A DNA stretch of 64,000 nucleotides, from NCBI RefSeq assembly GCF_036250735.1, contig NZ_CP109430.1, forward strand, positions 4,216,001 to 4,280,000, read 5' to 3'. Both the position numbers and the translations under genes were made by a program. Under the pieces are notes generated by a model. It worked only from the letters and a program-made list of their open reading frames with translations. It was not told the origin of the DNA and did no database searches. Positions 33,596 to 41,970 of this stretch are shown piece after piece (positions within the stretch are counted from its first letter, which is position 1; each line of letters begins with the position of its first letter). Origin of the DNA: Streptosporangium sp. NBC_01495 (GTDB taxonomy: Bacteria; Actinomycetota; Actinomycetes; Streptosporangiales; Streptosporangiaceae).

Positions 33596-34519
33596 ATGAC
33601 CGTACTCACCGACCTCGGCGAGGCCGTGCGGCGCGGGGGCGAGTTCCGCGCCGGAGGCACCGACCTGATGGGCCGCCGCGCGGCGGGGCCGCACGTGGAC
33701 CTGCGCGGCCTGCCCGACCTGTCCGGCGTCACCTGGCAGCCGGACGGCTCCGTCAGGATCGGCGCGCTGACCACGGTCGCGCGGCTGGCCCGCGACGCGC
33801 GCCTCGGCGCCGCCCACCCCTGCCTGGCGCTGACGGCGGCGGGCCTGGCCACGCCCCAGATCCGGGAGGTGGCCACCGTCGGGGGCAACCTGTTGCAGCG
33901 GAACCGCTGCGCGTACTTCCGCAACCCGGCCTTCTCCTGCCACCAGAACGGCGGCGACCACTGCCCGGCCCGCGCCGGGCTCGCCCCGAACGCCGCGATC
34001 CTCGACAGCGGCCCGTGCGTCGCGCCGCACCCGTCGTCGCTGGCGGTGGCCCTGCTCGCCTGCGACGCCTCCGCCGAGGCGCACGGCGGGGACCCGTTTC
34101 CCGTCGCCGACCTGTACGGAGACGGCTCGGACCCGTCCCGCGACCACCTGCTGCCCCCGGGGGAGATCCTCCTCTCCGTCCTCCTGCCGCCGCCCGTGCC
34201 GGGAGAGCGGGCCTCCTACCACCGGGCGATCGGCAGGTCCGAGGCCGAGTGGCCACTGGTGGAGGCGGCGGCGCGGCTCGTCGTCGACGACGGGAGGATC
34301 ACCTTCGCCAGGGTGGCCGTGGGGGGCGTCGCCCGCGTCCCCGTACGCCTGTCCGAGGTGGAGGAGGCGCTCCTGGCGGGTGAGTCCCTCGACCGGGCGG
34401 CCGGGCTGGTCACCGCCCGGTGCGCTCCGGCGGCCCGTAACCACTACAAGGTCGCGCTGCTCGCCGGGACCGTCCTGGAGGTCCTGGAACGCGCGACCGG
34501 AACCGGCGAGACCCGCTGA
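33596..34519 (+). CDS. FAD-binding subunit of the molybdenum hydroxylase (PaoB/YagS-like)
   Basis: A 307-residue FAD_binding_5 plus CO_deh_flav_C protein. GEFRAGGTDLMGR and ATVGGNLLQRNRC are the FAD-contacting motifs. The region NRCAYFRNPAFSCHQNGGDHCPA contains three closely spaced Cys, with another at GPCVAPHPSS, matching the extra [4Fe-4S]-binding insert of PaoB and 4-hydroxybenzoyl-CoA reductase beta subunits. GGVARVPVRLSEVEEAL is in the C-terminal domain. GGAAGGTG precedes the ATG. Together with the upstream fusion it makes a two-gene version of the usual three-subunit enzyme. Confidence 0.9.
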   Translation: MTVLTDLGEAVRRGGEFRAGGTDLMGRRAAGPHVDLRGLPDLSGVTWQPDGSVRIGALTTVARLARDARLGAAHPCLALTAAGLATPQIREVATVGGNLLQRNRCAYFRNPAFSCHQNGGDHCPARAGLAPNAAILDSGPCVAPHPSSLAVALLACDASAEAHGGDPFPVADLYGDGSDPSRDHLLPPGEILLSVLLPPPVPGERASYHRAIGRSEAEWPLVEAAARLVVDDGRITFARVAVGGVARVPVRLSEVEEALLAGESLDRAAGLVTARCAPAARNHYKVALLAGTVLEVLERATGTGETR

Positions 34520-34592
34520 CCGGCCCGGCCGGCGCCCCCGCCGTGTCGCCCGGGTGCGGCGGGGGCACCGGTGGGACGGCTCGCCCGGGTCG

Positions 34593-35015
34593 TCACCCCG
34601 TACGCTCGACGATCACCAGGGGGATGTCCCGTTCGGTCGTCTGCCGATACCTCTGATAGGACGGCATGGTCGCGACCATGAGCCGCCACAGCCGGGGTTT
34701 CTCCGCGGCCGTGGCGGTCCGCGTGTTCACCGCGAACGTCTCCGCGCCGACCTGGACCATGGCGTCGGGGGTGTCGACCAGGTTGAGATACCAGGCGGGA
34801 TGCCGGTCCGCCCCGGAGTTGGACGCGGCGAGGACGTAGCGGTCGCCGTCGCGCGCGTAGATCAGGGCGGTGCGGCGGAGTCTGCCCGACCTGCGGCCAC
34901 GTGTCGTCAGCAGCAGGTCGTTCATGCCCGGTCTGGCCTGCCCGCCGGTCTCGACGAAACGACGGATGTGCCGGGCGACCCATTCGTTCGGGCTGTCGAC
35001 GACCTCCTCCTCCAT
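34593..35015 (-). CDS. nitroreductase/deazaflavin (F420)-dependent oxidoreductase
   Basis: A 140-residue Ddn-like split-barrel protein. LLLTTRGRRSGRLRRTALIYARDGDRYVLAASNSGADRHPAWYLNL is the TIGR00026 signature (TtGRkSG..R..pl.....g..yvv.aS.gG....P.Wy.Nl). VETGGQARPG precedes it. Family members reduce nitroimidazoles or quinones with F420H2. The ATG overlaps the stop of the upstream NAD(P)-binding gene (TGATG), so the two are a coupled operon read from the minus strand. Confidence 0.92.
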   Translation of the reverse strand: MEEEVVDSPNEWVARHIRRFVETGGQARPGMNDLLLTTRGRRSGRLRRTALIYARDGDRYVLAASNSGADRHPAWYLNLVDTPDAMVQVGAETFAVNTRTATAAEKPRLWRLMVATMPSYQRYRQTTERDIPLVIVERTG

Positions 35016-35650
35016 CAGCCCCCCTCGACGCCGAGGTGCGTGCGGTGGTGCTCGGGGGCGTCGATCTCGTCGAGCAGCGAGATCGCGAAGTCGGCGTAGG
35101 ATATGCGGCTCTCCGCCTCGGCCGGGGCCGTGCGGTAGCGGCCGCTACGGGGGCCGCCGTGGTCGAAGTCACCGGCCGGGCTGACGACCAGCCAGTCGAG
35201 CGCGGTGGTGGCGGTGCGCAGCACGTCGTTTCCGGCCGCGTGCCCCAGGTAGAACGACCGGTACTCCTGCGGGTAGCCGGGCGTGTCCATGAGGAGCGTC
35301 CCCGACGCGGTCTCCAGAACCGACGCCAGGCCGACCACCAGCAGCCTGGCCACCTTGGCCCTCGTCAGCCCGTCGAGCAGGGCGCGGGCGGCGTCGACGA
35401 AGAAGACGTCCTGCGGCGCGCCGGCGTCGTAGACGGCGCTGATCGCGGCGTCGTGGCCCTCGGCGAGCCGCGCGATGCCGCTCGCGTCCGTGACGTCGCC
35501 GGCGACGATCGGCACACCGTCCGCCGCCAGGTCACCGTGCCTGGCCGGGTCACGCACGACCGCGGTGACCTGGTGACCACGCCGGAGGGCCTCGTGGACG
35601 GCCGCCCGGCCGGCCCTGCCACCCGCGCCGAAGACAATGATTTTGCTCAT
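35015..35650 (-). CDS. NAD(P)H-binding oxidoreductase (NmrA/SDR-like)
   Basis: A 211-residue single-domain Rossmann protein. IIVFGAGGRAGRAAVHEALRRGHQVTAVVRDPARH is the NADP-binding loop with Arg for the phosphate. GDVTDASGIARLAEGHDAAISAVY and RLLVVGLASVLE follow as in the NAD_binding_10 family (YwnB-like). GDFDHGGPRSGRYR and ISYADFAISLLDEID end the fold as in that family. It starts next to a divergent HxlR regulator, which probably controls it and the following F420-dependent gene; such HxlR-oxidoreductase pairs commonly answer electrophile or quinone stress. Confidence 0.9.
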   Translation of the reverse strand: MSKIIVFGAGGRAGRAAVHEALRRGHQVTAVVRDPARHGDLAADGVPIVAGDVTDASGIARLAEGHDAAISAVYDAGAPQDVFFVDAARALLDGLTRAKVARLLVVGLASVLETASGTLLMDTPGYPQEYRSFYLGHAAGNDVLRTATTALDWLVVSPAGDFDHGGPRSGRYRTAPAEAESRISYADFAISLLDEIDAPEHHRTHLGVEGG

Positions 35651-35702
35651 CCGAACACCTCGCGTCCAGGGCCGGACCTGATCGCCGACCGCTGCCGGGA
35701 GA

Positions 35703-35722
35703 GTAACCGGGCAGGTGGTTAC
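35703..35722. promoter_or_regulatory. inverted repeat, candidate HxlR operator
   Basis: GTAACC (35703-35708) and GGTTAC (35717-35722) are exact complements separated by 8 bp, 53 bp from the oxidoreductase start. The space up to the HxlR gene also holds duplicated GGCGGTGGTCGACGGCGG and GGGATACCCGGC segments. Confidence 0.5.
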
Positions 35723-35841
35723 CGCCGGGATACCCGGCCGCCGCGGAGCTCCCGCACCGCCACGGGCGCCTGCGCGCGACGGCCGGCGGTGGTCGACGGC
35801 GGGCGGTGGTCGACGGCGGGATACCCGGCTACCGTGGAGCG

Positions 35842-36228
35842 GTGACAGAGCCCCTCGATCCGGACATGTTCGACCCGGTCTGCCCGTCCGATCTCACGCC
35901 CATCCGTTTCGGTGACAAATGGGCAGGGATGATCATCCGCTGTCTCGAAGACGGCCCGCGGCGGTTCTCGGAGCTTCGGATTCCGCTGCGCGGCATCACC
36001 GCGAAGGTGCTCACCCAGTCGCTCCGGGCGCTCGCGCGCGACGGCCTGATCGCGCGTACCGTCCATCCCGCGCAGAGGGTCGAGTACGCGCTGACGCCGC
36101 TCGGCCGCAGCCTGCTCGAACCGATGGCCGCCGCGTGCGCCTGGACACAGGAACACTGGGACGAACTCATCGACGCGCGCGAAGCGTCCTCCGCCGCCCC
36201 GTCGTACGGGCTTGGCCGTACGGGCTAG
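35842..36228 (+). CDS. HxlR-family transcriptional regulator
   Basis: A 128-residue winged-helix protein. CPSDLTPIRFGDKWAGMIIRCLEDGPRRFSELRIPLRGITAKVLTQSLRALARDGLIARTVHP is the complete HxlR domain. The Cys at about residue 14, before the first helix, is the conserved redox-sensing position of HypR/QorR-type members. I chose the GTG at 35842 because a TACCGT -10 box ends 6 nt before it (leaderless); an ATG 12 codons upstream lies in repeat sequence. It is divergent from the NAD(P)-binding and F420 genes, its likely targets. Confidence 0.9.
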   Translation: MTEPLDPDMFDPVCPSDLTPIRFGDKWAGMIIRCLEDGPRRFSELRIPLRGITAKVLTQSLRALARDGLIARTVHPAQRVEYALTPLGRSLLEPMAAACAWTQEHWDELIDAREASSAAPSYGLGRTG

Positions 36229-36441
36229 TGGCCCGTCTCCGAACGTTGGCCGGGTAGTCGGCATCGGCATGTGAGGTCCGTCAGGCGGGGCCGGCCCTAG
36301 CCCGTATGCCCGGCGTGCGGTGCAGGCGCTGTCGACCGCCCTTGACGGCCCGCTGATGGCCCGGAGGTCACCCGGGCCCCACCTGGACGACCGCTTCCCT
36401 ACCGGGGCCGTCTCGGCCAGATTTGCACCTCAGTCAATTGA

Positions 36442-36455
36442 CCGGTATATATCGG
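36442..36455 (+). promoter_or_regulatory. quasi-palindromic AT-rich element before the PadR gene
   Basis: CCGGTATATATCGG has complementary outer (CCG/CGG) and central (TATATA) parts with one mismatch pair. It follows a perfect GTCAATTGAC palindrome (36433-36442). The TATAT stretch also provides a -10-like box 6-7 nt before the ATG at 36460. PadR autoregulation here is plausible. Confidence 0.4.
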
Positions 36456-36459
36456 CCAC

Positions 36460-36867
36460 ATGAAAATTAGATCGATGCAGGAACCAACGTTCCTGATCCT
36501 GACGGCCCTGGCGGCCGGACCCCAGCACGGTTACGGCATCATCGCGGACGTCCTGCAGATCTCCGATGAACAGGTACGGCTCCGCGCCGGCACGCTCTAC
36601 GCCGCGCTCGACCGTCTGCAGGGAGAGGGACTGATCGAGACCGACCGCGAGGAGGTCGTCGACGGCCGCGCCCGGCGTTACTACCGTCTTACCTCCGCAG
36701 GTGGGACCCGGCTGTCGGTCGAGGCCGAGCGACTGCGCCGTAACGCCGAGACCGCCGCCTCGCGATTGCGTGGCGGGCCACGTCCGGCCCTCGGTGCCGG
36801 GCTGCGTGCCCTGAGTGCCTCCCGCGTCGGAGTGGTCCTCACCACCTCACCCGGGAGCGCCACGTGA
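36460..36867 (+). CDS. PadR-family transcriptional regulator
   Basis: A 135-residue winged-helix regulator. PTFLILTALAAGPQHGYGIIADVLQISDEQVRLRAGTLYAALDRLQGEGLIETDREEVVDGRARRYYRLTSAG is a textbook PadR domain. A short C-terminal region follows (residues 85-135) that is less helical than the usual dimerisation helix. An alternative start five codons in (MQEPTF) is possible. Its stop overlaps the next gene by 4 nt (GTGA), so regulator and membrane protein are one unit, as often seen for PadR-controlled membrane proteins. Confidence 0.93.
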   Translation: MKIRSMQEPTFLILTALAAGPQHGYGIIADVLQISDEQVRLRAGTLYAALDRLQGEGLIETDREEVVDGRARRYYRLTSAGGTRLSVEAERLRRNAETAASRLRGGPRPALGAGLRALSASRVGVVLTTSPGSAT

Positions 36868-37787
36868 CCTCGCTGGAACAGCGTTACCGAAGGCTACTGA
36901 CGTGGTATCCGAAGGAGCACCGCACCCTGCACGCGGAGGAGATGATCGCGGTTCTGCTCACAGGAGCGGCTCCCGGCCAGAACCGGCCGACCGCTCGCGA
37001 TGCGTTCGACCTGGTACGCGGTGGCCTTTCGATCCGCCTCCACCGTGCCGTGGGGCCCGAGTCGCGCCGGCACTGGCGTGATGCCGTCAACCTCGCGGCA
37101 CTCCTCGCGCCGATCCCGCTCCTTCTCAGCGAGGTCACCCGAGCCTCCGCATACGCCGGGGAGGCGCTGCGAGGGCACTCCGGCTCAGGAGTGGCGCTTC
37201 ATACACTCGTCTTCGCCCTGCCGTACGGATTGATCGCGTTGCTGGCCTGGCTCAGGCGGGGAAGGGTCGCCGCTGCCTGCGCGTGGGGCTGGACGGTGCT
37301 GCACACCTGGCTCATCACCAGTTCTCCCGACCTCGGCCTGTCCCCTGTCTACGTGATGTCGTACGGGGGCGGGAAGTTCATCACGAGCGACCTCTGGTCG
37401 GCCTGGCCCGTCGTACTACCTGTCCTCCTGTGCGCCGCGATGCTGACTTTCGCACCATCACCAGGTCCCGCCTCATTGGGTACCGCGCGGCTCCTGGGCT
37501 GGATGGCCGCGGTGTTCGCCGCTTTTGTGGCAAGCACCCAGCTCCCTTCTTCATGGGGGAGTCACCTTCCCCTCCTCGTACTGGTGGCAGTGATGGTGGT
37601 GGCGCTGTACTTCCCCGTCGGCCGTAGGACCGTGGTCACCCTGCTTCCCCTGTTGGCTGTGCAATTTGGCTGGGTGTCGTGGGAATGGGATCCGTCGATG
37701 TTCGCCGCGCTTTCAGCGGCGGTGCTGGCGATCACGGCGTGGCTTGCGAGAACCGGAAATGCCACCTCAACGTCGGTCGGCGGCTGA
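36864..37787 (+). CDS. hypothetical polytopic membrane protein, partner of PadR
   Basis: A 307-residue protein. A soluble N-terminal 75 residues (SLEQRYRRLLTWYPKEHRTLHAEEMIAVLL) resembles the LEQRYRRLLR..P..yR...eeEm motif found in many PadR-linked actinobacterial membrane proteins. Seven or eight membrane segments then follow (for example LAALLAPIPLLL, LVFALPYGLIALLAWL, LLVLVAVMVVALYFPV). No catalytic residues are recognised. Translation is coupled to the PadR gene. The function is unknown; regulation by the adjacent PadR protein is likely. Confidence 0.8.
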   Translation: MTSLEQRYRRLLTWYPKEHRTLHAEEMIAVLLTGAAPGQNRPTARDAFDLVRGGLSIRLHRAVGPESRRHWRDAVNLAALLAPIPLLLSEVTRASAYAGEALRGHSGSGVALHTLVFALPYGLIALLAWLRRGRVAAACAWGWTVLHTWLITSSPDLGLSPVYVMSYGGGKFITSDLWSAWPVVLPVLLCAAMLTFAPSPGPASLGTARLLGWMAAVFAAFVASTQLPSSWGSHLPLLVLVAVMVVALYFPVGRRTVVTLLPLLAVQFGWVSWEWDPSMFAALSAAVLAITAWLARTGNATSTSVGG

Positions 37788-37822
37788 CGATGAGTGACCC
37801 ACTTCACGAGCGAAGACAACCG

Positions 37823-37912
37823 CAACTCATAGATGACCTCACGCACGTAATCGTCACCGACCTGCATCAACGAGGTGATGTCGGGGACCGACCGGCCCTG
37901 GCCGGACGTCAT
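37823..37912 (-). pseudogene. remnant of an IS630-type transposase N-terminus
   Basis: About 30 codons read TSGQGRSVPDITSLMQVGDD then YVREVIYEL, very like the helix-turn-helix start of IS630-family transposases (..GqsvpdIA.l...edtVRdvI..F). After that the similarity stops and the frame runs antisense into the membrane protein gene. There is no DDE domain and no recognisable ends. It is a short relic between two convergent genes. Confidence 0.5.
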
Positions 37913-37926
37913 CTCGTGACACGGCG

Positions 37927-38598
37927 CTACGGGCGGGACGGGCGGGCCGTGACCAGGCCCGTCTCGTAGGCGACGACGACCAGCTGGGCCCGGTCGCGGG
38001 CGCCGAGCTTGCCGAGCAGGCGGCCCACGTGCGTCTTCACGGTCGCCAGGCTCAGGGTCAGGTGATCGGCGATCTCCGTGTTGGACAGTCCCCTGGCGAT
38101 GAGCGTCAGCACGTCGAGCTCCCGGCCGGTGATCCCGTCGAGCCCGCGGGCCACCGGGCGCGCCGGTTCGGGACGCCGGGAGAACTCGGCGATGAGCCTG
38201 CGCGTCACCGTCGGCGCGAGCAGCGCCTCACCGGAGGCCACCACCCGGATCGCGGCCAGCAGGTCGCCCGGCGGGGTGTCCTTGAGCAGGAAGCCGCTGG
38301 CCCCGGCCCGCAGCGCCGCGTAGACGTACTCGTCCAGGTCGAACGTGGTGAGCATGAGCACCCGCACGCCCGGGACGCCCTCCGGGCCGCAGATGCGGCG
38401 GGTCGCCTCGATGCCGTCCATCTCCGGCATCCGCACGTCCATGAGCACCACGTCCGGAGCCTCGCCGCGTGCCAGCTCCACCGCCTCGGTGCCCGTCCCG
38501 GCCTCGCCGACCGACACCAGGTCGGGCGCGGTGTCCACCAGCACCCGGAAACTCCCGCGCAGCAGCGCCTGGTCGTCCGCGACGAGCACCCGGATCAC
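37927..38598 (-). CDS. NarL/LuxR-type response regulator
   Basis: A 223-residue two-component regulator. The receiver domain starts MIRVLVADDQALLRGSFRVL, with acidic Asp8/Asp9, phospho-acceptor Asp54 in VVLMDVRMPEMDG and Lys in GFLLKDTPP. The LuxR-type helix-turn-helix is TGRELDVLTLIARGLSNTEIADHLTLSLATVKTHVGRLLGKLGARDR. The GTG start overlaps the kinase stop (GTGA). With the kinase it most likely controls the divergent ABC transporter, as in DesRK/LiaRS-like systems. Confidence 0.95.
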   Translation of the reverse strand: MIRVLVADDQALLRGSFRVLVDTAPDLVSVGEAGTGTEAVELARGEAPDVVLMDVRMPEMDGIEATRRICGPEGVPGVRVLMLTTFDLDEYVYAALRAGASGFLLKDTPPGDLLAAIRVVASGEALLAPTVTRRLIAEFSRRPEPARPVARGLDGITGRELDVLTLIARGLSNTEIADHLTLSLATVKTHVGRLLGKLGARDRAQLVVVAYETGLVTARPSRP

Positions 38599-39929
38599 GG
38601 AACCTCCCCGTACGGCACGCGCGTCTCCCCGCCAGGTACGCCTGTCTTCTCGTGTGGCGGGCGGGCCTCACCGTCAGGCACGTGTGCCTTCTCGTACGGC
38701 ACGCGCGTCTCCCCGTGCGAAGCGGCCGTGCGCGTCTCCCCGTGTGGCGCGGCCGTCTCCTCGTCGGGCACGTGCTTCCCGTTCGGCGCGCGTGCCTCCT
38801 CGTACGGTATGCGGGCCGAGATCCCGAACCCGCCCTCCGGGCGGCGCCCGGCCGTGAAGCTCCCGCCGTACATGACCACCCTCTCGCGCATCCCGATCAG
38901 CCCGTGCCCCGGCCCGCCGGGCAGCACCCGTTCGCCGGGTCCGTCGTCGGTGACCTCGACCCCGACCTCGCCCCCGGACGCCTGGACCGAGACCCGGCAC
39001 CGGGCGGGGGCGGCGTGCCTGACGACGTTGGTCAGCGCCTCCTGGACGATCCGGTAGACCGACAACTCCAGCCCCTCGGGCAGGCCGGTCGCCCGGACGT
39101 CCAGCTCGACGCGTACCCCGGCCATCGACGCCCGCTCCGCGAGGCCGGTGAGACCCGCGAGGCCGGGGGAGGGGGCGAGGTCGGGGTCGAGATCGGAGCG
39201 GAGCACCCCGAGCAGCTGGCGCATCTCGGCCAGGGCGCCCCTGCTCGTGGTCTCGATGACGCGCAGCGCGTCCGTGGCCTCCTCGGGCCGCACGGCGGCG
39301 ACATGGTTGGCGATACCCGCCTTGACCGCGATCAGGCTCATGCTGTGCGCCACCACGTCGTGCAGCTCGCGGGCGATCCGCAGCCGCTCCTCGGCCACCG
39401 CCCGGCCCGCGAGCTGCTCGGCCGCCCGCGCCGTGTAGGCCCGCCGCTCGCGCACGGCGCGGCCCGTGACCCAGGCGCCGCCCATGAACGCCACCCCCAC
39501 CAGCAGCGGCCCGACGACGCCGGGCGCCGGGGCGGGGGTGCCCATCGCCGACAGCAGCAGGACGGCCACCGCGCCGCAGACGCCGATCGCGATCGTGGGC
39601 TCCCTTCGGGGCCGGGGCCGGGTGAGCGCCACCATGTAGATCGCGAAGGCCGCCGCCGCGAACCTGTCGTGCACCGTGCCGAGGAGGGCGACGGACACCA
39701 GCGACATCGCGAAGACGGCGCAGAAGACGGTGAGCGGCCACAGCCGCCGTACCGCGAGCGGCAGGGTGATCCCGGCCAGGACCAGCAACTCCCCCCACGC
39801 GGGCACCGCCGGGTTCAGGCGCCCGGCTCCGAACAGCAGCAGCGTGGCCGCGTACCCCGCCGCCCCCAGGGCGTCGAGGCGGACGAGCCGGCCGCGGCTC
39901 CAGTGCCGCGGGAAGAGCGAGTCGTCCAT
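38595..39929 (-). CDS. HisKA_3 sensor histidine kinase with repetitive C-terminal tail
   Basis: A 444-residue kinase with four or five N-terminal membrane segments. The dimerisation box EERLRIARELHDVVAHSMSLIAVKAG has the phospho-His. An ATP-binding domain follows (LTNVVRHA, then VEVTDDGPG and GHGLIGMRERV). After the normal end of the domain (GISARIPYEE) about 65 extra residues consist of degenerate VPxGExRxPxEK-like repeats rich in Pro, His and Glu. The start ATG is at 39929; a GTG four codons upstream is possible. The extracytoplasmic sensing part is minimal, so it probably senses within the membrane. Confidence 0.92.
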   Translation of the reverse strand: MDDSLFPRHWSRGRLVRLDALGAAGYAATLLLFGAGRLNPAVPAWGELLVLAGITLPLAVRRLWPLTVFCAVFAMSLVSVALLGTVHDRFAAAAFAIYMVALTRPRPRREPTIAIGVCGAVAVLLLSAMGTPAPAPGVVGPLLVGVAFMGGAWVTGRAVRERRAYTARAAEQLAGRAVAEERLRIARELHDVVAHSMSLIAVKAGIANHVAAVRPEEATDALRVIETTSRGALAEMRQLLGVLRSDLDPDLAPSPGLAGLTGLAERASMAGVRVELDVRATGLPEGLELSVYRIVQEALTNVVRHAAPARCRVSVQASGGEVGVEVTDDGPGERVLPGGPGHGLIGMRERVVMYGGSFTAGRRPEGGFGISARIPYEEARAPNGKHVPDEETAAPHGETRTAASHGETRVPYEKAHVPDGEARPPHEKTGVPGGETRVPYGEVP

Positions 39930-40109
39930 GGTGAGGTCCACCGTGAAACCGTATCCGCCGGGGACGCGTGCCCGCCTCCTCCCGTGGGACGTCATCCCCG
40001 GGGCCGACCCTCCCGCGCCGAGGCCGCCGGCGTCGGGCCCGGGGATGACCGCGAAGTGCCCGCCGTGGTCCGACGCGCCCGGGTCCCGCCTCGCGAGAAC
40101 CTCGACGGC

Positions 40110-41015
40110 ATGATCGAAGTCAGGGAGTTGACCAAACGCTACGGCGCGACCGTCGCGGTGGACGGTTTGTCGTTCCAGGTGAAGCCGGGTCTGGTCACCG
40201 GTTTCCTCGGTTCCAACGGCGCCGGGAAATCGACCACGATGCGGGTGCTGCTCGGGCTGGACGCCCCCACCTCCGGTCAGGGGCTCGTCAACGGGCGCCG
40301 CTACGCCACGATGCGGCACCCGATGCGCGAGGTCGGCGCGCTGCTCGACGCGAACGCGGTGCACGGCGGGCGCAGCGCCTACAACCACCTGCGCTGGCTG
40401 GCGCGAAGCAACGGGATCGGGCTGTCGCGGGTGGCCGGCGTCCTGGAACAGGTGGGCCTGGCGGGGGTGGCCCGCAGGCGGGCCGGTGACTTCTCGCTCG
40501 GCATGCTGCAGCGGCTGGGGATCGCGGCGGCGCTGCTCGGCGACCCGGGCGTGCTGATGTTCGACGAGCCGGTCAACGGGCTCGACCCGGAGGGCGTGCG
40601 GTGGATCCGCCACCTGATGCGCTCGCTGGCCGCCGAGGGGCGTACCGTGCTGCTCTCCAGCCACCTGATGAGCGAGATGGAGCTCACCGCCGACCGCCTC
40701 GTGATCATCGGGCGTGGCCGGCTGCTCGCCGAGACCACGGTCGGCGAGCTGGCCGCCCGCCACGACCGGGGTGTGCTGGTGCGCTCTCCGCGCGCCGCCG
40801 AGCTCACCGGCGTGCTGGAGGCCGCCGGCGCGACGGTCGGGACGGAGCCGGGCGGCGGACTGGTCGTCAGGGGACTGGGCGTCGCGGAGATCGGGGACCT
40901 CGCCGCGGGCGGCGGCCTCGCCGTGCACGAGGTCACCCCGCGCAGCGCCTCGCTGGAGGAGGCGTACCTGGAGCTGACCGGCGACAGCGTCGAGTACCGG
41001 GCGGGCGGGCGATGA
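40110..41015 (+). CDS. ABC transporter ATP-binding protein
   Basis: A 301-residue nucleotide-binding subunit. Walker A is GSNGAGKSTT; the signature is FSLGMLQRLGIAAAL, with LSLGMxQR in place of LSGGQ as in the CcmA/BcrA-type exporter ATPases; Walker B is VLMFDEPVNGLDPEG, followed by the switch SSHLMSEM. The C-terminal 80 residues form the extension typical of DUF4162-like multidrug ATPases. It is divergent from a two-component system and overlaps its permease gene by 4 nt. The substrate is probably an antibiotic or lipid-active peptide, judging by family and regulator type. Confidence 0.94.
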   Translation: MIEVRELTKRYGATVAVDGLSFQVKPGLVTGFLGSNGAGKSTTMRVLLGLDAPTSGQGLVNGRRYATMRHPMREVGALLDANAVHGGRSAYNHLRWLARSNGIGLSRVAGVLEQVGLAGVARRRAGDFSLGMLQRLGIAAALLGDPGVLMFDEPVNGLDPEGVRWIRHLMRSLAAEGRTVLLSSHLMSEMELTADRLVIIGRGRLLAETTVGELAARHDRGVLVRSPRAAELTGVLEAAGATVGTEPGGGLVVRGLGVAEIGDLAAGGGLAVHEVTPRSASLEEAYLELTGDSVEYRAGGR

Positions 41016-41848
41016 CCGCTTTTCCTCGGCGCGAGGTGACGGGAAGCCGGCTGGTGGCCGACGTGCTGGCCGCCGAGTGGCTGAAGTTGCGCACGGTCCG
41101 CTCCACCTGGTACGTCCTGGCCGTCGTCGCGGCCTTCGTCGTTCTCATGGCCGTGTTCACCCTCTACGTGGGCGGCCTCTGGGACGGGTTGCCTCCCGAA
41201 GGGCGGGCCACCCTGCGCGCCGCGCGGCCCGAGCAGATCCTGCTGCTGCCGGTACAGATCTGCATGGCCGTGCTCGGGGTCCTCGCGTTCACCTCCGAGT
41301 ACGCCACCGGCATGGCCCGCACCGGCTTCGTCGCGGTGCCGCAGCGGGGAGTGGTGCTGGCGGCCAGGGCGGCGGTCGTGGCCGCCGTCGCGTTCGCGGT
41401 AGGGCAGGGGAGCGGGCTCGTGGCATTCGTCGCCGGCCGGTTGATCATCGGTGACCGCCCGATCCCGGGCTTCGCCGCGCCGCTGTCGGAGCAGTTTCCC
41501 GGGATGTTCGCCGGCGGGATGTCGGTGGTGGTGCTCGCCATGGTCGGGCTCGGCGCGGGCGCCGTCCTGCGCTCCACCGCCGGTGCGATCACCGGCGTCG
41601 TCGCGTACCTGTACATCCTCCCGAGGTTCGCGACCGCGCTGCCCGACCCGTGGAACGCCAGGGTCGGCTCGGTACTGCTGGAGGACCTGACCAGGCAGGC
41701 CGCGGGCGAGCCGCCCCTGGCGGTCGGGCTCGGCGACGCGACCGCCGGGATCGGGCTGTCACCGGCGGCGGCGCTGGCGGTGATGGCCCTGTACGTCGCC
41801 GTCGCCCTCGGCGCGGCGGCGTTCGCGCTCGCCCGGAGGGACGTGTGA
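41012..41848 (+). CDS. ABC transporter permease (ABC-2 type)
   Basis: A 278-residue integral membrane protein with six predicted membrane segments. LAAEWLKLRTVRSTWYVLAVVAAFVVLMAV opens the protein as in ABC-2 permeases linked to BcrA-like ATPases (E..Kl.s.rs...ll). TSEYATGMARTGFVAVPQRG is the conserved cytoplasmic loop (.E...GT.r.tl...P.R). The ATG overlaps the ATPase stop (ATGA). It pairs with that ATPase as an exporter, probably two permeases and two ATPases per complex. Confidence 0.92.
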   Translation: MTAFPRREVTGSRLVADVLAAEWLKLRTVRSTWYVLAVVAAFVVLMAVFTLYVGGLWDGLPPEGRATLRAARPEQILLLPVQICMAVLGVLAFTSEYATGMARTGFVAVPQRGVVLAARAAVVAAVAFAVGQGSGLVAFVAGRLIIGDRPIPGFAAPLSEQFPGMFAGGMSVVVLAMVGLGAGAVLRSTAGAITGVVAYLYILPRFATALPDPWNARVGSVLLEDLTRQAAGEPPLAVGLGDATAGIGLSPAAALAVMALYVAVALGAAAFALARRDV

Positions 41849-41930
41849 CCCGGGCTCCGGGGGTCAGTTGGTGATCTACTTTGTAAAGGCGAGGGGCGGG
41901 TGAAATCCCCTCACGAAAAAAGAGGGAAAC

Positions 41931-41951
41931 CCCGCCGGTCACGGAGGCGGG
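41931..41951 (-). terminator. hairpin with T-tract after the phosphatase gene
   Basis: On the minus strand CCCGCC...GGCGGG is followed by GTTTCCCTCTTTTTT, a recognisable intrinsic terminator for the phosphatase transcript. A second stem, GAGGGG (41891-41896) / CCCCTC (41907-41912), lies beside it and may serve the converging ABC operon. Confidence 0.6.
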
Positions 41952-41970
41952 CGCGGATCCGGCGGGGATC

